64,000 bases of DNA from Taibaiella sp. Its GTDB lineage: Bacteria > Bacteroidota > Bacteroidia > Chitinophagales > Chitinophagaceae. Location: NCBI GenBank assembly GCA_013815385.1, contig JACDGL010000005.1:1-64000 (forward strand). Reading direction: 5' to 3'. Positions 1 to 6,989 of this stretch are shown one piece after another. Under the pieces are notes generated by a model. It made no database searches, had not been told where the DNA came from, and saw nothing but the letters and a program-made list of their open reading frames with translations. Both the position numbers and the translations under genes were made by a program. The first letter of the stretch is position 1. Each line of letters begins with the position of its first letter.

Positions 1-66
1 GTATTTGGCGTAGTAATGGTTTGTTATTATTTTTACTACGTTTGAATAGCCCCATATTTTTGTGTT

Positions 67-834
67 TTGGTCGTTCTTAACCAAAGGTATGGACGCTATT
101 CAGGCAAAAAAGTTTCGGATAGTTGTGTTAAAGAATATAACCCTGTTTTCTGGGCTTTCATTTATTGGGCCGATATTATATATACTTATATTGCCCTGGG
201 TATTTACCTGTCCTTTAAATATTTCGATGAACATACGCGATTATTGCAAGCAGAAAATATACGCAGAGCAATAGAATTAAAACAATTAAACGAGCAACTC
301 AATCCTCACTTTCTTTTTAACTCACTTAATAATATCTACAGCCATCTGTTACGTAATTCCTCTGATGGACGGGAATTAGTGCTCAAATTAAGTGAGCTGA
401 TGCGTTACATATTGGATAGTAGTAAACGCAACACGACACTTTTACGTGATGAAATAGCATTTATTGAAAACTACATTGCATTTGAAAATGAAAGATTGGG
501 TAATCGTTGCAGAACATTATACAGCAAAGATATCCAAGACATGGAGTTTAAAATTGTGCCTCTTGTTCTGTTCAATTTTATAGAAAATGCTTTTAAGCAT
601 GGTACAACGTCCATCCACACGTCGGAAATTGTAATAAATATCATTGCCGATAGTGCATCATTAAATTTATTTATTTCAAATGATATCTGTGAACCCATTT
701 TGGCATCTACAAAAACGGGATTAGACAATACCTTACGACGATTGGAGCTACTCTACCCAGGTCGCCATATTCTTGATATTACCCGCCCAGATAAAAAGTA
801 TTGTGTGTCCCTGGAATTAAAAAACATTGTATGA
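67..834 (+). CDS. LytS-family sensor histidine kinase, N-terminus broken or upstream
   Basis: Sensor kinase of the LytS/YehU type (His_kinase domain, PF06580), expected to phosphorylate the LytTR regulator that follows. The kinase core is clear: a dimerisation/phospho-acceptor motif LNPHFLFNSLNNIY near residues 78-91 and an N-box-like NFIENAFKHG near 170. One membrane segment (FWAFIYWADIIYTYIALGIYL, split here as FWAFIYWADII then YTYIALGIYL) lies near residues 28-48. The only in-frame start after the upstream stop is TTG at 67. Upstream, the same frame reads as another membrane segment (VFGVVMVCYYFYYV) until a TGA at 43-45, so the true N-terminus probably lies left of the window and the gene may be interrupted. 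It overlaps the regulator by four bases (ATGA). Product class is well supported; the start is not. Confidence 0.8.
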   Translation: MVVLNQRYGRYSGKKVSDSCVKEYNPVFWAFIYWADIIYTYIALGIYLSFKYFDEHTRLLQAENIRRAIELKQLNEQLNPHFLFNSLNNIYSHLLRNSSDGRELVLKLSELMRYILDSSKRNTTLLRDEIAFIENYIAFENERLGNRCRTLYSKDIQDMEFKIVPLVLFNFIENAFKHGTTSIHTSEIVINIIADSASLNLFISNDICEPILASTKTGLDNTLRRLELLYPGRHILDITRPDKKYCVSLELKNIV

Positions 835-1547
835 TGATGAAATGTATCATTGTTGATGATGAAATGGGCGCACATCACATATTAGAAGAATATGTGGCCA
901 GATTAGACTATGCTGAAATTACAGGCAAATTCACTAATGCTATTGAAGCATTTCACTTTATAAAACATGTTAAGGTTGATGTGCTTTTATTGGATATAAA
1001 CATGCCACAGGTTAGCGGTTTCGGATTACTTGAAATGCTCGAGAGCAAGCCCCTTGTAATATTTACTACCGCTTATTCTGATTATGCATTAAAAGGTTTT
1101 GAGTATAATGCTGTTGACTATCTGCATAAACCCATACGTTTTGAGCGATTTGTCATAGCTATGGAAAAAGCGCAGAAATGGTACGGAATGCAGAAAACAA
1201 ATACCACTGCTGAATATATTGAACTGAAAGTAGATGGTCGACTTATAACAATTCAAACAAGTAACATCCTTTATATCGAGAGCAAGGGTAACTATATAAA
1301 ATTATATACCCAAACTGATGAGGTAATAGTCCTGATGACTATGAATGAAATGGAAGATAAATTACCCAGAAATATTTTTATTCGGGTTCATAAGTCTTAT
1401 ATCATTAATGTGGTTAAAATACGAGAAGTAGAAAATGAAAAGGTCTTAATAGCTAACGCTTTGCTGCCAATAGGCAAAACTTATAAAAAATATTTTATCG
1501 AGTTCCTTAAATCGAGTTCCTTAAAAGCTTACCATAATTCTGCATAA
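831..1547 (+). CDS. LytTR-family two-component response regulator
   Basis: DNA-binding response regulator of 238 aa, partner of the preceding kinase. The receiver domain (about 1-120) has the acidic VDDE cluster near 8-11, phospho-acceptor Asp55 in LLLDINMP, Thr79/80 and Lys100 in YLHKPIRF. A LytTR DNA-binding domain (about 130-230) follows, with LKVDGRLITIQTSNILYIES and IRVHKSYIIN. Three ATGs stand in a row at 831, 834 and 837; 831 overlaps the kinase stop and gives translational coupling. The last codons lie in a 14-bp tandem duplication that changes the C-terminal reading frame. The pair is AT-rich compared with the housekeeping genes of the window, and target genes are not apparent nearby. 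Confidence 0.9.
   Translation: MMMKCIIVDDEMGAHHILEEYVARLDYAEITGKFTNAIEAFHFIKHVKVDVLLLDINMPQVSGFGLLEMLESKPLVIFTTAYSDYALKGFEYNAVDYLHKPIRFERFVIAMEKAQKWYGMQKTNTTAEYIELKVDGRLITIQTSNILYIESKGNYIKLYTQTDEVIVLMTMNEMEDKLPRNIFIRVHKSYIINVVKIREVENEKVLIANALLPIGKTYKKYFIEFLKSSSLKAYHNSA
1498..1525 (+). repeat. 14-bp perfect tandem duplication in the regulator's last codons
   Basis: The unit TCGAGTTCCTTAAA occurs twice head to tail at 1498-1511 and 1512-1525. Because 14 is not a multiple of three, removing one copy would make the LytTR protein end a few residues after FIEFLKS instead of at the present stop. It looks like a replication-slippage event. Confidence 0.9.
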
Positions 1548-1552
1548 AAGGT

Positions 1553-1818
1553 ATGACGAAATGTCGCGCACAAGCGACGTCTTTATAAATCTGCTTCCGA
1601 CCCCCTAGTCTAAGACGATTTGCTGAAGAATTGCAAAACTTTCCTTTCTCTTTATTATATATCTCTTCGGTCGTGTACTTCTTAATCCCTATTCTGAACT
1701 GCTGGCCCTTAATGTACACTGTAAGTTTTATGGGCCAAATAAGTCCATTTGCCATCGGTGTTCTTTTATCAACAAAGGCATAAACGGAACCTTTATTATT
1801 GCTATTATTGTTGGTCAT
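1553..1818 (-). pseudogene. Remnant of a tyrosine recombinase (integrase) N-terminus
   Basis: Reading from ATG at 1818, the translation begins with about 50 residues resembling the N-terminal arm-type DNA-binding domain of Bacteroidota phage integrases: KLTVYIKGQQFRIGIKKYTT followed by EEIYNKEKGKF. After that the reading no longer looks like an integrase, and no SAM-like or catalytic domain (R...HxxR...Y) follows. The frame stays open only into the end of the response regulator. A near-identical 38-bp piece at 5161-5198 carries one extra base at this point, which suggests a frameshift here. The position next to a tRNA-Leu fragment fits an integrase at the end of an integrative element. The family assignment is by eye and moderate. 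Confidence 0.4.
1618..1654 (+). repeat. Degenerate repeat, copy A (other copy 5161-5198)
   Basis: This 37-bp stretch matches 5161-5198 at 35 of 38 aligned positions (two substitutions and one single-base gap). It lies inside the integrase-like remnant. Both copies read on the minus strand as a Lys/Gly-rich peptide leading into Lys-Phe, so both may derive from the same kind of recombinase gene. Confidence 0.7.
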
Positions 1819-2060
1819 TAAAATGATCTGCTTTATGCGAGTGTAGCAGATTTATTGATGCCGATGAAATGGTTAAGTAATTTTAGCGTTTGTTCCACAT
1901 ATCACAGGTTGTTAACCAGCACATAAAAAGTCTGGTAAAAAGAACTTGCACTTTAAATTGCACTGAACTCAACTCATCCTATTGCATCAGAATGATAGAT
2001 ACATAAATAATTTACATGGCAAAGTGCTTATTTCAATGCATTTGGAGCCTTTCTTAGCGC
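1819..2060. other. AT-rich spacer between integrase remnant and tRNA fragment
   Basis: No open frame, hairpin or promoter box was recognised here. The length and position would suit the attachment-proximal noncoding end of an integrative element. Confidence 0.4.
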
Positions 2061-2116
2061 GACTCAAAATCTGGTTATCGAAAGGTAGTGCAGGTTCGAT
2101 TCCTGTTTCGGGCACC
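2061..2116 (+). pseudogene. 3' half of a tRNA-Leu (CAA), probable attachment-site scar
   Basis: From the anticodon loop onward the sequence is tRNA-like. CTCAAAA carries a CAA anticodon and is followed by TCTGG, which fits the 3' side of an anticodon stem. A long variable arm (GTTATCGAAAGGTAGT), a T-arm GCAGG-TTCGATT-CCTGT at 2090-2106 and an acceptor 3' strand TTCGGGC at 2107-2113 with discriminator A follow. The expected 5' acceptor strand (GCCCGAA) and D-arm are absent upstream, so this is not a functional tRNA. A 3' tRNA half is the usual leftover at the far end of an element integrated into a tRNA gene; with this orientation the element would lie to the left. A terminator hairpin follows at once. 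Confidence 0.7.
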
Positions 2117-2121
2117 TAAAT

Positions 2122-2174
2122 GAGAGCGGAGAAAGAGAGTGGAGAGCGTTCAGACTTTCTCCGCTCTCCTTTTT
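2122..2174 (+). terminator. Rho-independent terminator after the tRNA-Leu fragment
   Basis: Perfect 14-bp inverted repeat (GAGAGCGGAGAAAG at 2122-2135, complement at 2155-2168), 19-nt loop, followed by CTTTTT. A second, interleaved pairing is possible: AGAGTGGAG in the loop can pair with CTCCACTCT about 35 bases further on. It probably belonged to the original tRNA transcript. Confidence 0.8.
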
Positions 2175-2340
2175 ACCTCCACTCTCGCTCTGTTTCTTCT
2201 CTCTTTTATATAAAATCAGGAGATTTAGTTCCACTCCGATTTAGTCGGAGATATACGCCGATCTGAAATATTTTTATAGTTTTGAGAATACTACGCTCAA
2301 CGGGGCTATTTTGTAGTGAAATCAAAAAACGAATCGAATT

Positions 2341-3060
2341 ATGAAAAAATATTTAGCGGAATTTATCGGCACATTTGCCTTAGTATTATTTGGCTGCGGG
2401 GCAGCAGTAGTGGCAGGCAAAACCATTCCCGTAACCATTGCCGATGCGCCTACGGGCATAGGACTGCTGGGCATATCGCTGGCATTCGGCCTTACGGTGG
2501 TGGTGATGGCTTATGCCATCGGGCCCATATCAGGCTGCCACATCAATCCCGCCATAACTATATCCATGCTGGTCGCCAAAAAAATAGGCGCGCGGGATGC
2601 CGTGGGTTATATAGTGGCGCAGTTTGCGGGCGCAGTGGTGGCCGCGCTGGCCCTGCTCGCCATCCAGAAAGACGCGCCCGGCTTTAAAATGGGCGAATGG
2701 GCGCTGGGGTCGAACGGCTGGGGGCCGGGCTATCTCGGGAGTTATACCACCACTGCTGCCTTCATCGTGGAGGCATTGCTCACCTTCATATTCTTATTCG
2801 TCATTTTTGCAACCACCTCCAAGGCCGGGAACACCAATATGAGCGGCCTTGCCATAGGGCTTACGCTAGTGCTGATACACCTCGTGGCCATACCCATAAC
2901 GGGCACCTCCGTAAACCCTGCCCGCAGCTTTGGTCCCGCCATACTTGCCGGCGGCAAGGCGCTACAGCAGTTGTGGTTGTTTATGACCGCCCCCATAACC
3001 GGCGGCATTTTGGCGGCACTGGTATGGCGTGGGCTTTTTGAGCCTAAGGAAAATGCGTAA
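2341..3060 (+). CDS. aqpZ: Aquaporin Z
   Basis: Inner-membrane water channel of 239 aa, the normal size for the family, with six membrane helices and two half-helices. Both NPA motifs are present: HINPAI (Asn-Pro-Ala 69-71) and SVNPARS (192-194). Arg195 and the His in LIHLVAIPITG match the selectivity-filter pattern of water-specific AqpZ rather than glycerol facilitators. The start ATG sits just after AATCGAATT. The gene is markedly more GC-rich than its neighbours on both sides and appears to stand alone. A small hairpin (CTCCGA/TCGGAG, 2234-2250) lies in its upstream region. Confidence 0.95.
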   Translation: MKKYLAEFIGTFALVLFGCGAAVVAGKTIPVTIADAPTGIGLLGISLAFGLTVVVMAYAIGPISGCHINPAITISMLVAKKIGARDAVGYIVAQFAGAVVAALALLAIQKDAPGFKMGEWALGSNGWGPGYLGSYTTTAAFIVEALLTFIFLFVIFATTSKAGNTNMSGLAIGLTLVLIHLVAIPITGTSVNPARSFGPAILAGGKALQQLWLFMTAPITGGILAALVWRGLFEPKENA

Positions 3061-3156
3061 ATAGCCGATGTGCTGACAAGTCATAATAAGGTGCATAATC
3101 AACCGTATTATTAACGCATTTACAATGTTTGCTAGAAAAAATGTTTGACGAAAAAT

Positions 3157-3199
3157 AATAATAATCGCAACCGCTAAAGTCAGCATTGCGATTATTATT
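3157..3199 (-). terminator. Terminator of the SDR gene
   Basis: Perfect 14-bp inverted repeat (AATAATAATCGCAA at 3157-3170, complement at 3186-3199) with a 15-nt loop. Read on the minus strand it ends in a T-rich run (ATTATTATTATTTTT), 68 bp after the SDR stop. It also separates that gene from convergent aqpZ. Confidence 0.65.
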
Positions 3200-3266
3200 C
3201 CCATTGTTCTCTTTATTCCTAGTGCAATAAATTGCATAATTAGTATTGCTGATACTATTGAATCTT

Positions 3267-4049
3267 TTAGATTGATTTGGAGCCTAAAAAAGCAGCAGTG
3301 ACATTTTTTGCCAACTGATTAAAAATAAGATTTGGTGCAAGCCGGCTCATGATCCTGACTACACTGGATATACCGGGATAAATTTCAAATTTTCCCGATT
3401 GCATTCCTTTTATCGCAACACCGACTAATTTGTCAGGTTGCATAAGATATTTACTGTCCAAATCGTCAGTAAATTTATCAATCAAAGGGGTGTTGGCTCC
3501 AGGGGCAATCAATTCAAATACTTTTACTGATGTGTATTTTAATTGCACCCTCAATGATCTTGTATAAGAACGGAGCCCGGATTTTGTTGCTCCATAAATT
3601 GGCGAAGTAGGAAATGGTACCAATACCAATGCTGAAGTAACATTTAGAATGGCAGCAGTTTTTTTTGTTTTGAGGTGCGGTAAGAATTGATGCACCATAC
3701 GAATAGGCCCTGAGAGATTAATATCAATTTCACGAGTAATATCTTCTAAGTCAATTGAGGTATCATGTAAATTAATTTTTCGCATCTCACCTGCATTGTT
3801 GATCAAAATATTGAGGTCAGGGAATTGTTTTACAACTTCCTCATAGAGTTGAATAATCGCTTTGGGGTCGCTTACATCGCTCTTAAAAACATGAACTTTA
3901 GGAAAGTGTTTTTTTACTTCATCAAGTTTTGATTGATTTCTTCCTGTAATAATTACAGTGTTATCCAAGTTGAGCAATTGGCAGGCAAATTCTAAACCGA
4001 AGCCACTTGTTCCGCCTGTGATCAGAATTGTGTTTTTACTTATTTCCAT
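3267..4049 (-). CDS. Short-chain dehydrogenase/reductase
   Basis: Classical SDR oxidoreductase of 260 aa acting on an unknown substrate with NAD(P). The Rossmann nucleotide-binding motif is TGGTSGFG (11-18), followed by INNAG (83-87). The catalytic set is Ser139, Tyr152 and Lys156 in the order S...YGATK. The sequence resembles the DltE-like/uncharacterised oxidoreductase branch of Bacteroidota and Firmicutes. The gene follows the AraC regulator on the same strand after 101 bp. That gap holds a perfect palindrome and a TAnnTTTG box, so it is probably the regulator's target. AT-rich. Substrate cannot be inferred. Confidence 0.9.
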   Translation of the reverse strand: MEISKNTILITGGTSGFGLEFACQLLNLDNTVIITGRNQSKLDEVKKHFPKVHVFKSDVSDPKAIIQLYEEVVKQFPDLNILINNAGEMRKINLHDTSIDLEDITREIDINLSGPIRMVHQFLPHLKTKKTAAILNVTSALVLVPFPTSPIYGATKSGLRSYTRSLRVQLKYTSVKVFELIAPGANTPLIDKFTDDLDSKYLMQPDKLVGVAIKGMQSGKFEIYPGISSVVRIMSRLAPNLIFNQLAKNVTAAFLGSKSI

Positions 4050-4076
4050 CTTACTTTTTATCTAATAATGATGGAA

Positions 4077-4134
4077 CAAAAGTACCATAATATGGCGGTC
4101 AGCTGTTTGCAAATATCAATCTGATATTTGCAAA
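4077..4134 (-). promoter_or_regulatory. Probable operator palindrome and -7 box of the SDR gene
   Basis: TTTGCAAATATCA at 4106-4118 and its exact complement at 4122-4134 form a 13-bp perfect inverted repeat with a 3-bp spacer. On the minus strand TACTTTTG (4084-4077) matches the Bacteroidota -7 box TAnnTTTG, about 28 bases before the SDR ATG. The palindrome lies around the expected -33 region. No T-run follows it in either direction, which argues against a terminator. Binding by the adjacent AraC regulator is an inference. Confidence 0.55.
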
Positions 4135-4150
4135 ATTCAAAGTATTTGAA

Positions 4151-5056
4151 TTAAGAACGGAAAACTAAAGGGGTTTGTGATGTTTGTTTCTTAAAGAAGT
4201 TGGAGAAGTGCGATACTTCTTCAAACCCTAAACTATTTGATATTTCAGAAACATTCCAGTCGGTTTGTTTCAATAAAATTTTGGCTTCCTGGATTACTCT
4301 GTTAGTTATGAGCTCAGTAGTAGTTTTACCTGTCTTGTCTTTGAGTATTTTATTCAAATGGTTTACATGAACAGCTAATCCATCAGCATAATCCTTAGCT
4401 GTTCGCAAATTTAGTTTTTGCAGTTGTGATTCAATTGGAAATTGCCGTTCTAATAATTCAATGAACAATGAAGTAATTCTGTCTGCTGCGTTATGGGTGG
4501 GATAGAGTGCCGTAGCAGGTTGCATTTTTTGTCCGTAGTGAATTAACTCCAAAACATAGTTCCGTATTAGGTCGTATTTATAAACGTAATCTGATGCTAA
4601 TTCCTTGTGCATCTTCTCAAAAATGAAATTAATTTCTTTTACTTCATTAGGGTTTGGTTGGAAAACCGGATAACCACCCACCTTGAAAATGGGTAAATCA
4701 TCTAACACAACACCACTTTTATTTCTTACTAAAAATTCGTCAGTAAAAATGCAGAAGTAGCCTGATTGTTTTTCGTTTTGGGGTAAATAGTTGTAAGGTA
4801 CCTTTGGAGTTGAAAAAAGGATTGCCGATTTTTCTATTTCAATTACTTTGTCAGCATACTCTACCCTGTTTTTACCTATCATCAAACTGATCTTGTAATA
4901 AGCCCTTCGGTTGTAAGGCATGGTGTGCTTTGCCTTAAAGTTGGCTATAACATCGGCTATGCTAAAAATATTAAAATGCCCAATTTCCTTGCTTATTCCT
5001 TCGGGGATAAGGTTTGAGGTGTCTTTGTAAAAGTCTTCAATAGTAGCCGGTTTCAT
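4151..5056 (-). CDS. AraC-family transcriptional regulator
   Basis: Regulator of 301 aa. The N-terminal two thirds look like a cupin-type sensing domain. The C-terminal 100 residues hold the AraC double helix-turn-helix, with LKQTDWNVSEISNSLGFEEV and HFSNFFKKQTSQTPLVFR as the second helix pair. This layout (sensing domain, then HTH) is typical of Bacteroidota regulators that control an adjacent oxidoreductase, here the SDR gene 101 bp downstream. Its own -7 box lies at 5091-5084. The inducer cannot be inferred. Confidence 0.92.
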   Translation of the reverse strand: MKPATIEDFYKDTSNLIPEGISKEIGHFNIFSIADVIANFKAKHTMPYNRRAYYKISLMIGKNRVEYADKVIEIEKSAILFSTPKVPYNYLPQNEKQSGYFCIFTDEFLVRNKSGVVLDDLPIFKVGGYPVFQPNPNEVKEINFIFEKMHKELASDYVYKYDLIRNYVLELIHYGQKMQPATALYPTHNAADRITSLFIELLERQFPIESQLQKLNLRTAKDYADGLAVHVNHLNKILKDKTGKTTTELITNRVIQEAKILLKQTDWNVSEISNSLGFEEVSHFSNFFKKQTSQTPLVFRS

Positions 5057-5083
5057 ACTTTCTATTTGCGAAATTCAAAGATA

Positions 5084-5091
5084 CAAAGGTA
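5084..5091 (-). promoter_or_regulatory. -7 box of the AraC regulator gene
   Basis: TACCTTTG on the minus strand matches TAnnTTTG exactly and sits about 28 bases before the ATG at 5056. No convincing TTTG -33 box was found at normal spacing. Confidence 0.45.
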
Positions 5092-5160
5092 TTTAAAAAT
5101 GAGGAGAGAGAGAACTATACCTTATTCCGGTTCCCCACGTCCATCTCTAAATGCAATGCA

Positions 5161-5198
5161 ATTTGCTCAAGAATTGCAAAAACTTTCCTTTCCCTTTA
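5161..5198 (+). repeat. Degenerate repeat, copy B (other copy 1618-1654)
   Basis: Matches 1618-1654 at 35 of 38 aligned positions. It lies in the 340-bp gap between the AraC and ArsR regulators (5057-5395), where no real gene is evident. This copy has the extra base that would restore a different reading frame in the integrase-like remnant. Confidence 0.7.
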
Positions 5199-5330
5199 GC
5201 CGTTCCTGCCGATTGCCCCTATACTCGCTCGATAAAGATCACAAATAAAAAACTCACTGCATTCCTTGAAAAATCCGAACGCATCCAAAGTAGCCACTAC
5301 TGAAACCACCAGAATGGCAGAGTGTAAAAA

Positions 5331-5383
5331 TATATTTGCGCAATCATCTGATTGCATCTATATTTGCAATCACTTAATTGCAA
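5331..5383 (+). promoter_or_regulatory. Promoter and paired operators of the ArsR operon
   Basis: A -33 TTTG (5335-5338) and a -7 TATATTTG (5359-5366) are separated by 20 bp, the Bacteroidota arrangement. A perfect palindrome GCAATCA-TC-TGATTGC (5340-5355) lies between the boxes. A second one, TTGCAAT-CACTTA-ATTGCAA (5364-5383), covers the expected transcription start. Both share the half-site TTGCAAT/GCAAT(C). Position and symmetry fit binding by a dimeric ArsR protein and autorepression, which is inferred. Confidence 0.65.
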
Positions 5384-5395
5384 AAAGAGAAAATA

Positions 5396-5734
5396 ATGGA
5401 GATCAGACGAGATGTATTTCAGGCAATAGCAGACCCAACGCGCAGGGCTATATTAGGTTTAATCGCATTACAGGCAATGACGCCCAATGCTATTGCAGAA
5501 CATTTTAATTCGAGCAGGCAGGCGGTTTCAAAGCATATACAAATACTTACTGAGTGCCAGCTTGTGAAGCAACAACAAACAGGTAGGGAGATTTATTATC
5601 ACTTAAATCCGCAAAAGATGAAAGAGGTAGCCGACTGGCTAAAGCCCTTCCAAAAAACATGGGAAGAACGCTTTGATAAGCTGGATAAATTATTACTAAA
5701 AATGCAACCTAATAATAAAAACAAATCAAAATGA
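5396..5734 (+). CDS. ArsR-family transcriptional regulator
   Basis: Small winged helix-turn-helix repressor, 112 aa. [11 protein letters not shown] near residues 12-22 is the typical ArsR start, and [20 protein letters not shown] is the recognition helix region. It lacks an obvious metal-binding CxC motif, so it is probably of the subgroup paired with AHSA1/SRPBCC proteins rather than a metal sensor. ATG 5396 was chosen because it precedes the conserved [14 protein letters not shown] and sits 30 bases after the -7 box. The stop overlaps the next ATG (ATGA), indicating an operon with the AHSA1 gene. Confidence 0.92.
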   Translation: MEIRRDVFQAIADPTRRAILGLIALQAMTPNAIAEHFNSSRQAVSKHIQILTECQLVKQQQTGREIYYHLNPQKMKEVADWLKPFQKTWEERFDKLDKLLLKMQPNNKNKSK

Positions 5735-6213
5735 GTGAAACCAAACTAACAAAGATCATAGCCGAGCACGGCTCACAAGAACTATTTATATACCGCGAGT
5801 TTGACGCACCCAAAGAACTGGTCTACCGTGCGTTTACAGAGCCCGACCTAATTGTCCAATGGCTGGGGGCCGAAAACTGGCGAATCGACCAATACGAGCA
5901 TAAAAGCGGTGGCAGATGGCGGTTTGTGTATAAAGGTGAAATGGGCGAGTTTGCCATGCGTGGCATAATGCATGAATTAGCACAGGACGAAAGGCTTATC
6001 CGCACATTCGAGATGGAAGGATTACCTGAAAAAGGACATGTGTCATTAGAGATAGCCCTATTTGAATCAGCAGGTGAACGGAAAACGAAACTAACCCTGC
6101 ATACCATATATAGTTCCGTAGCCGACCGTGATGGTAGCAAGTCGGCAATAGAGAAGAATGTTACAGATCACCATCTCCGAATGGACCAATTGTTCAAAAA
6201 AATTATACAATAA
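5731..6213 (+). CDS. SRPBCC/AHSA1-domain protein
   Basis: START-like fold protein of 160 aa in the AHSA1 (activator of Hsp90 ATPase homologue 1-like) family. These proteins have a hydrophobic cavity and unknown ligands in bacteria. Landmarks are [23 protein letters not shown] near the N-terminus, GGRWRF near 50, and a C-terminal amphipathic helix. It is translationally coupled to the ArsR repressor, a very common pair in Bacteroidota and Actinobacteria, which suggests that its expression is controlled by that repressor. Confidence 0.92.
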   Translation: MSETKLTKIIAEHGSQELFIYREFDAPKELVYRAFTEPDLIVQWLGAENWRIDQYEHKSGGRWRFVYKGEMGEFAMRGIMHELAQDERLIRTFEMEGLPEKGHVSLEIALFESAGERKTKLTLHTIYSSVADRDGSKSAIEKNVTDHHLRMDQLFKKIIQ

Positions 6214-6225
6214 GAAGCATTAGCT

Positions 6226-6672
6226 ATGAGATCAGTAATCAACAAAGCAAACAGGGATGAATTGATAAGCCGTATCAATACACTGAATGAGCACAGCAAG
6301 GCGCAGTGGGGCAAAATGAATGTCTGGCAGATGTTAAAGCATTGCACGCTCTGCGAAGAAATGTACTTGGGCAATAAGAAATACAAGCGCACATTCTTGG
6401 GTTATCTATTCGGACTTATTGCGCTGAAAGGCATGTTGAAAGATGAGCGTCCTATAAAAAGGAATGCGCCAACGTCCCCCAACTTTATAGTAACGGAAAC
6501 TACAGGCGATGTGTTAGCAGAAAAGACAAAATGGATAAGTCTCATTGAGTCATACGCAGACTTTTCAGATGACAACTTTGAGCACTGGTTCTTTGGTAAG
6601 ATGACAACAGAGCAAGTTGGGTATTTTGCATACAAGCATACCGACCATCACCTGCGACAATTCGGAGCTTAA
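6226..6672 (+). CDS. DUF1569-domain (DinB-like fold) protein
   Basis: Protein of 148 aa resembling the DUF1569 family, a four-helix DinB/YfiT-like fold. It has GKMNVWQMLKH near the N-terminus, KGMLKDERPIKRNAPTSP in the middle, and the C-terminal YKHTDHHLRQFG motif whose histidines are the likely metal site. It follows the AHSA1 gene after 12 bp on the same strand, so it is probably the third gene of the ArsR operon. The function is not known. Confidence 0.85.
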   Translation: MRSVINKANRDELISRINTLNEHSKAQWGKMNVWQMLKHCTLCEEMYLGNKKYKRTFLGYLFGLIALKGMLKDERPIKRNAPTSPNFIVTETTGDVLAEKTKWISLIESYADFSDDNFEHWFFGKMTTEQVGYFAYKHTDHHLRQFGA

Positions 6673-6763
6673 TTGGATTTCACCTGTTGTGATTAGCTGG
6701 ATTCCGCAAAGAGAATTTTAAGACTTATTTATTGTAATAATGTATTAAGCAGATTTTATTCAA

Positions 6764-6964
6764 ATGGTAGAAGTATTCAAAACAAACGTTCAAAAAAATA
6801 ATGAAGCAAAAATGCTTCTCAAACAACTTATTTGTCGTTTACCAAATCATATAATAAACTTTGACTTATCTGATTGTGATAAAATTTTAAGAGTCAAAGG
6901 AGATCATTTTCAATCGCAGGGAATTATTGACCTAATAAATATAATTTTAAATGTGAAGTTTTAG
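6764..6964 (+). CDS. Conserved small protein, probable ferredoxin-like fold
   Basis: A 66-residue protein. It begins VEVFKTNVQ and contains FDLSDCDKILRVKG, a pattern I recognise from short Bacteroidota hypothetical proteins thought to have an HMA-like beta-alpha-beta fold. It is AT-rich, stands alone between the DUF1569 gene and the amidohydrolase, and has no signal peptide. No function can be given. Confidence 0.65.
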   Translation: MVEVFKTNVQKNNEAKMLLKQLICRLPNHIINFDLSDCDKILRVKGDHFQSQGIIDLINIILNVKF

Positions 6965-6989
6965 AGTAAAAAATGAATATTGCATTATC

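Noticed and set aside
43-45. TGA recoded as Trp (alternative genetic code)
   Set aside because: TGA ends several clear genes here, such as the kinase at 832-834 and the ArsR gene at 5732-5734, so the standard code holds.
5066-5248. 60-codon plus-strand frame upstream of the ArsR promoter
   Set aside because: It runs antisense through the degenerate repeat and has no protein-like composition or ribosome-site support.
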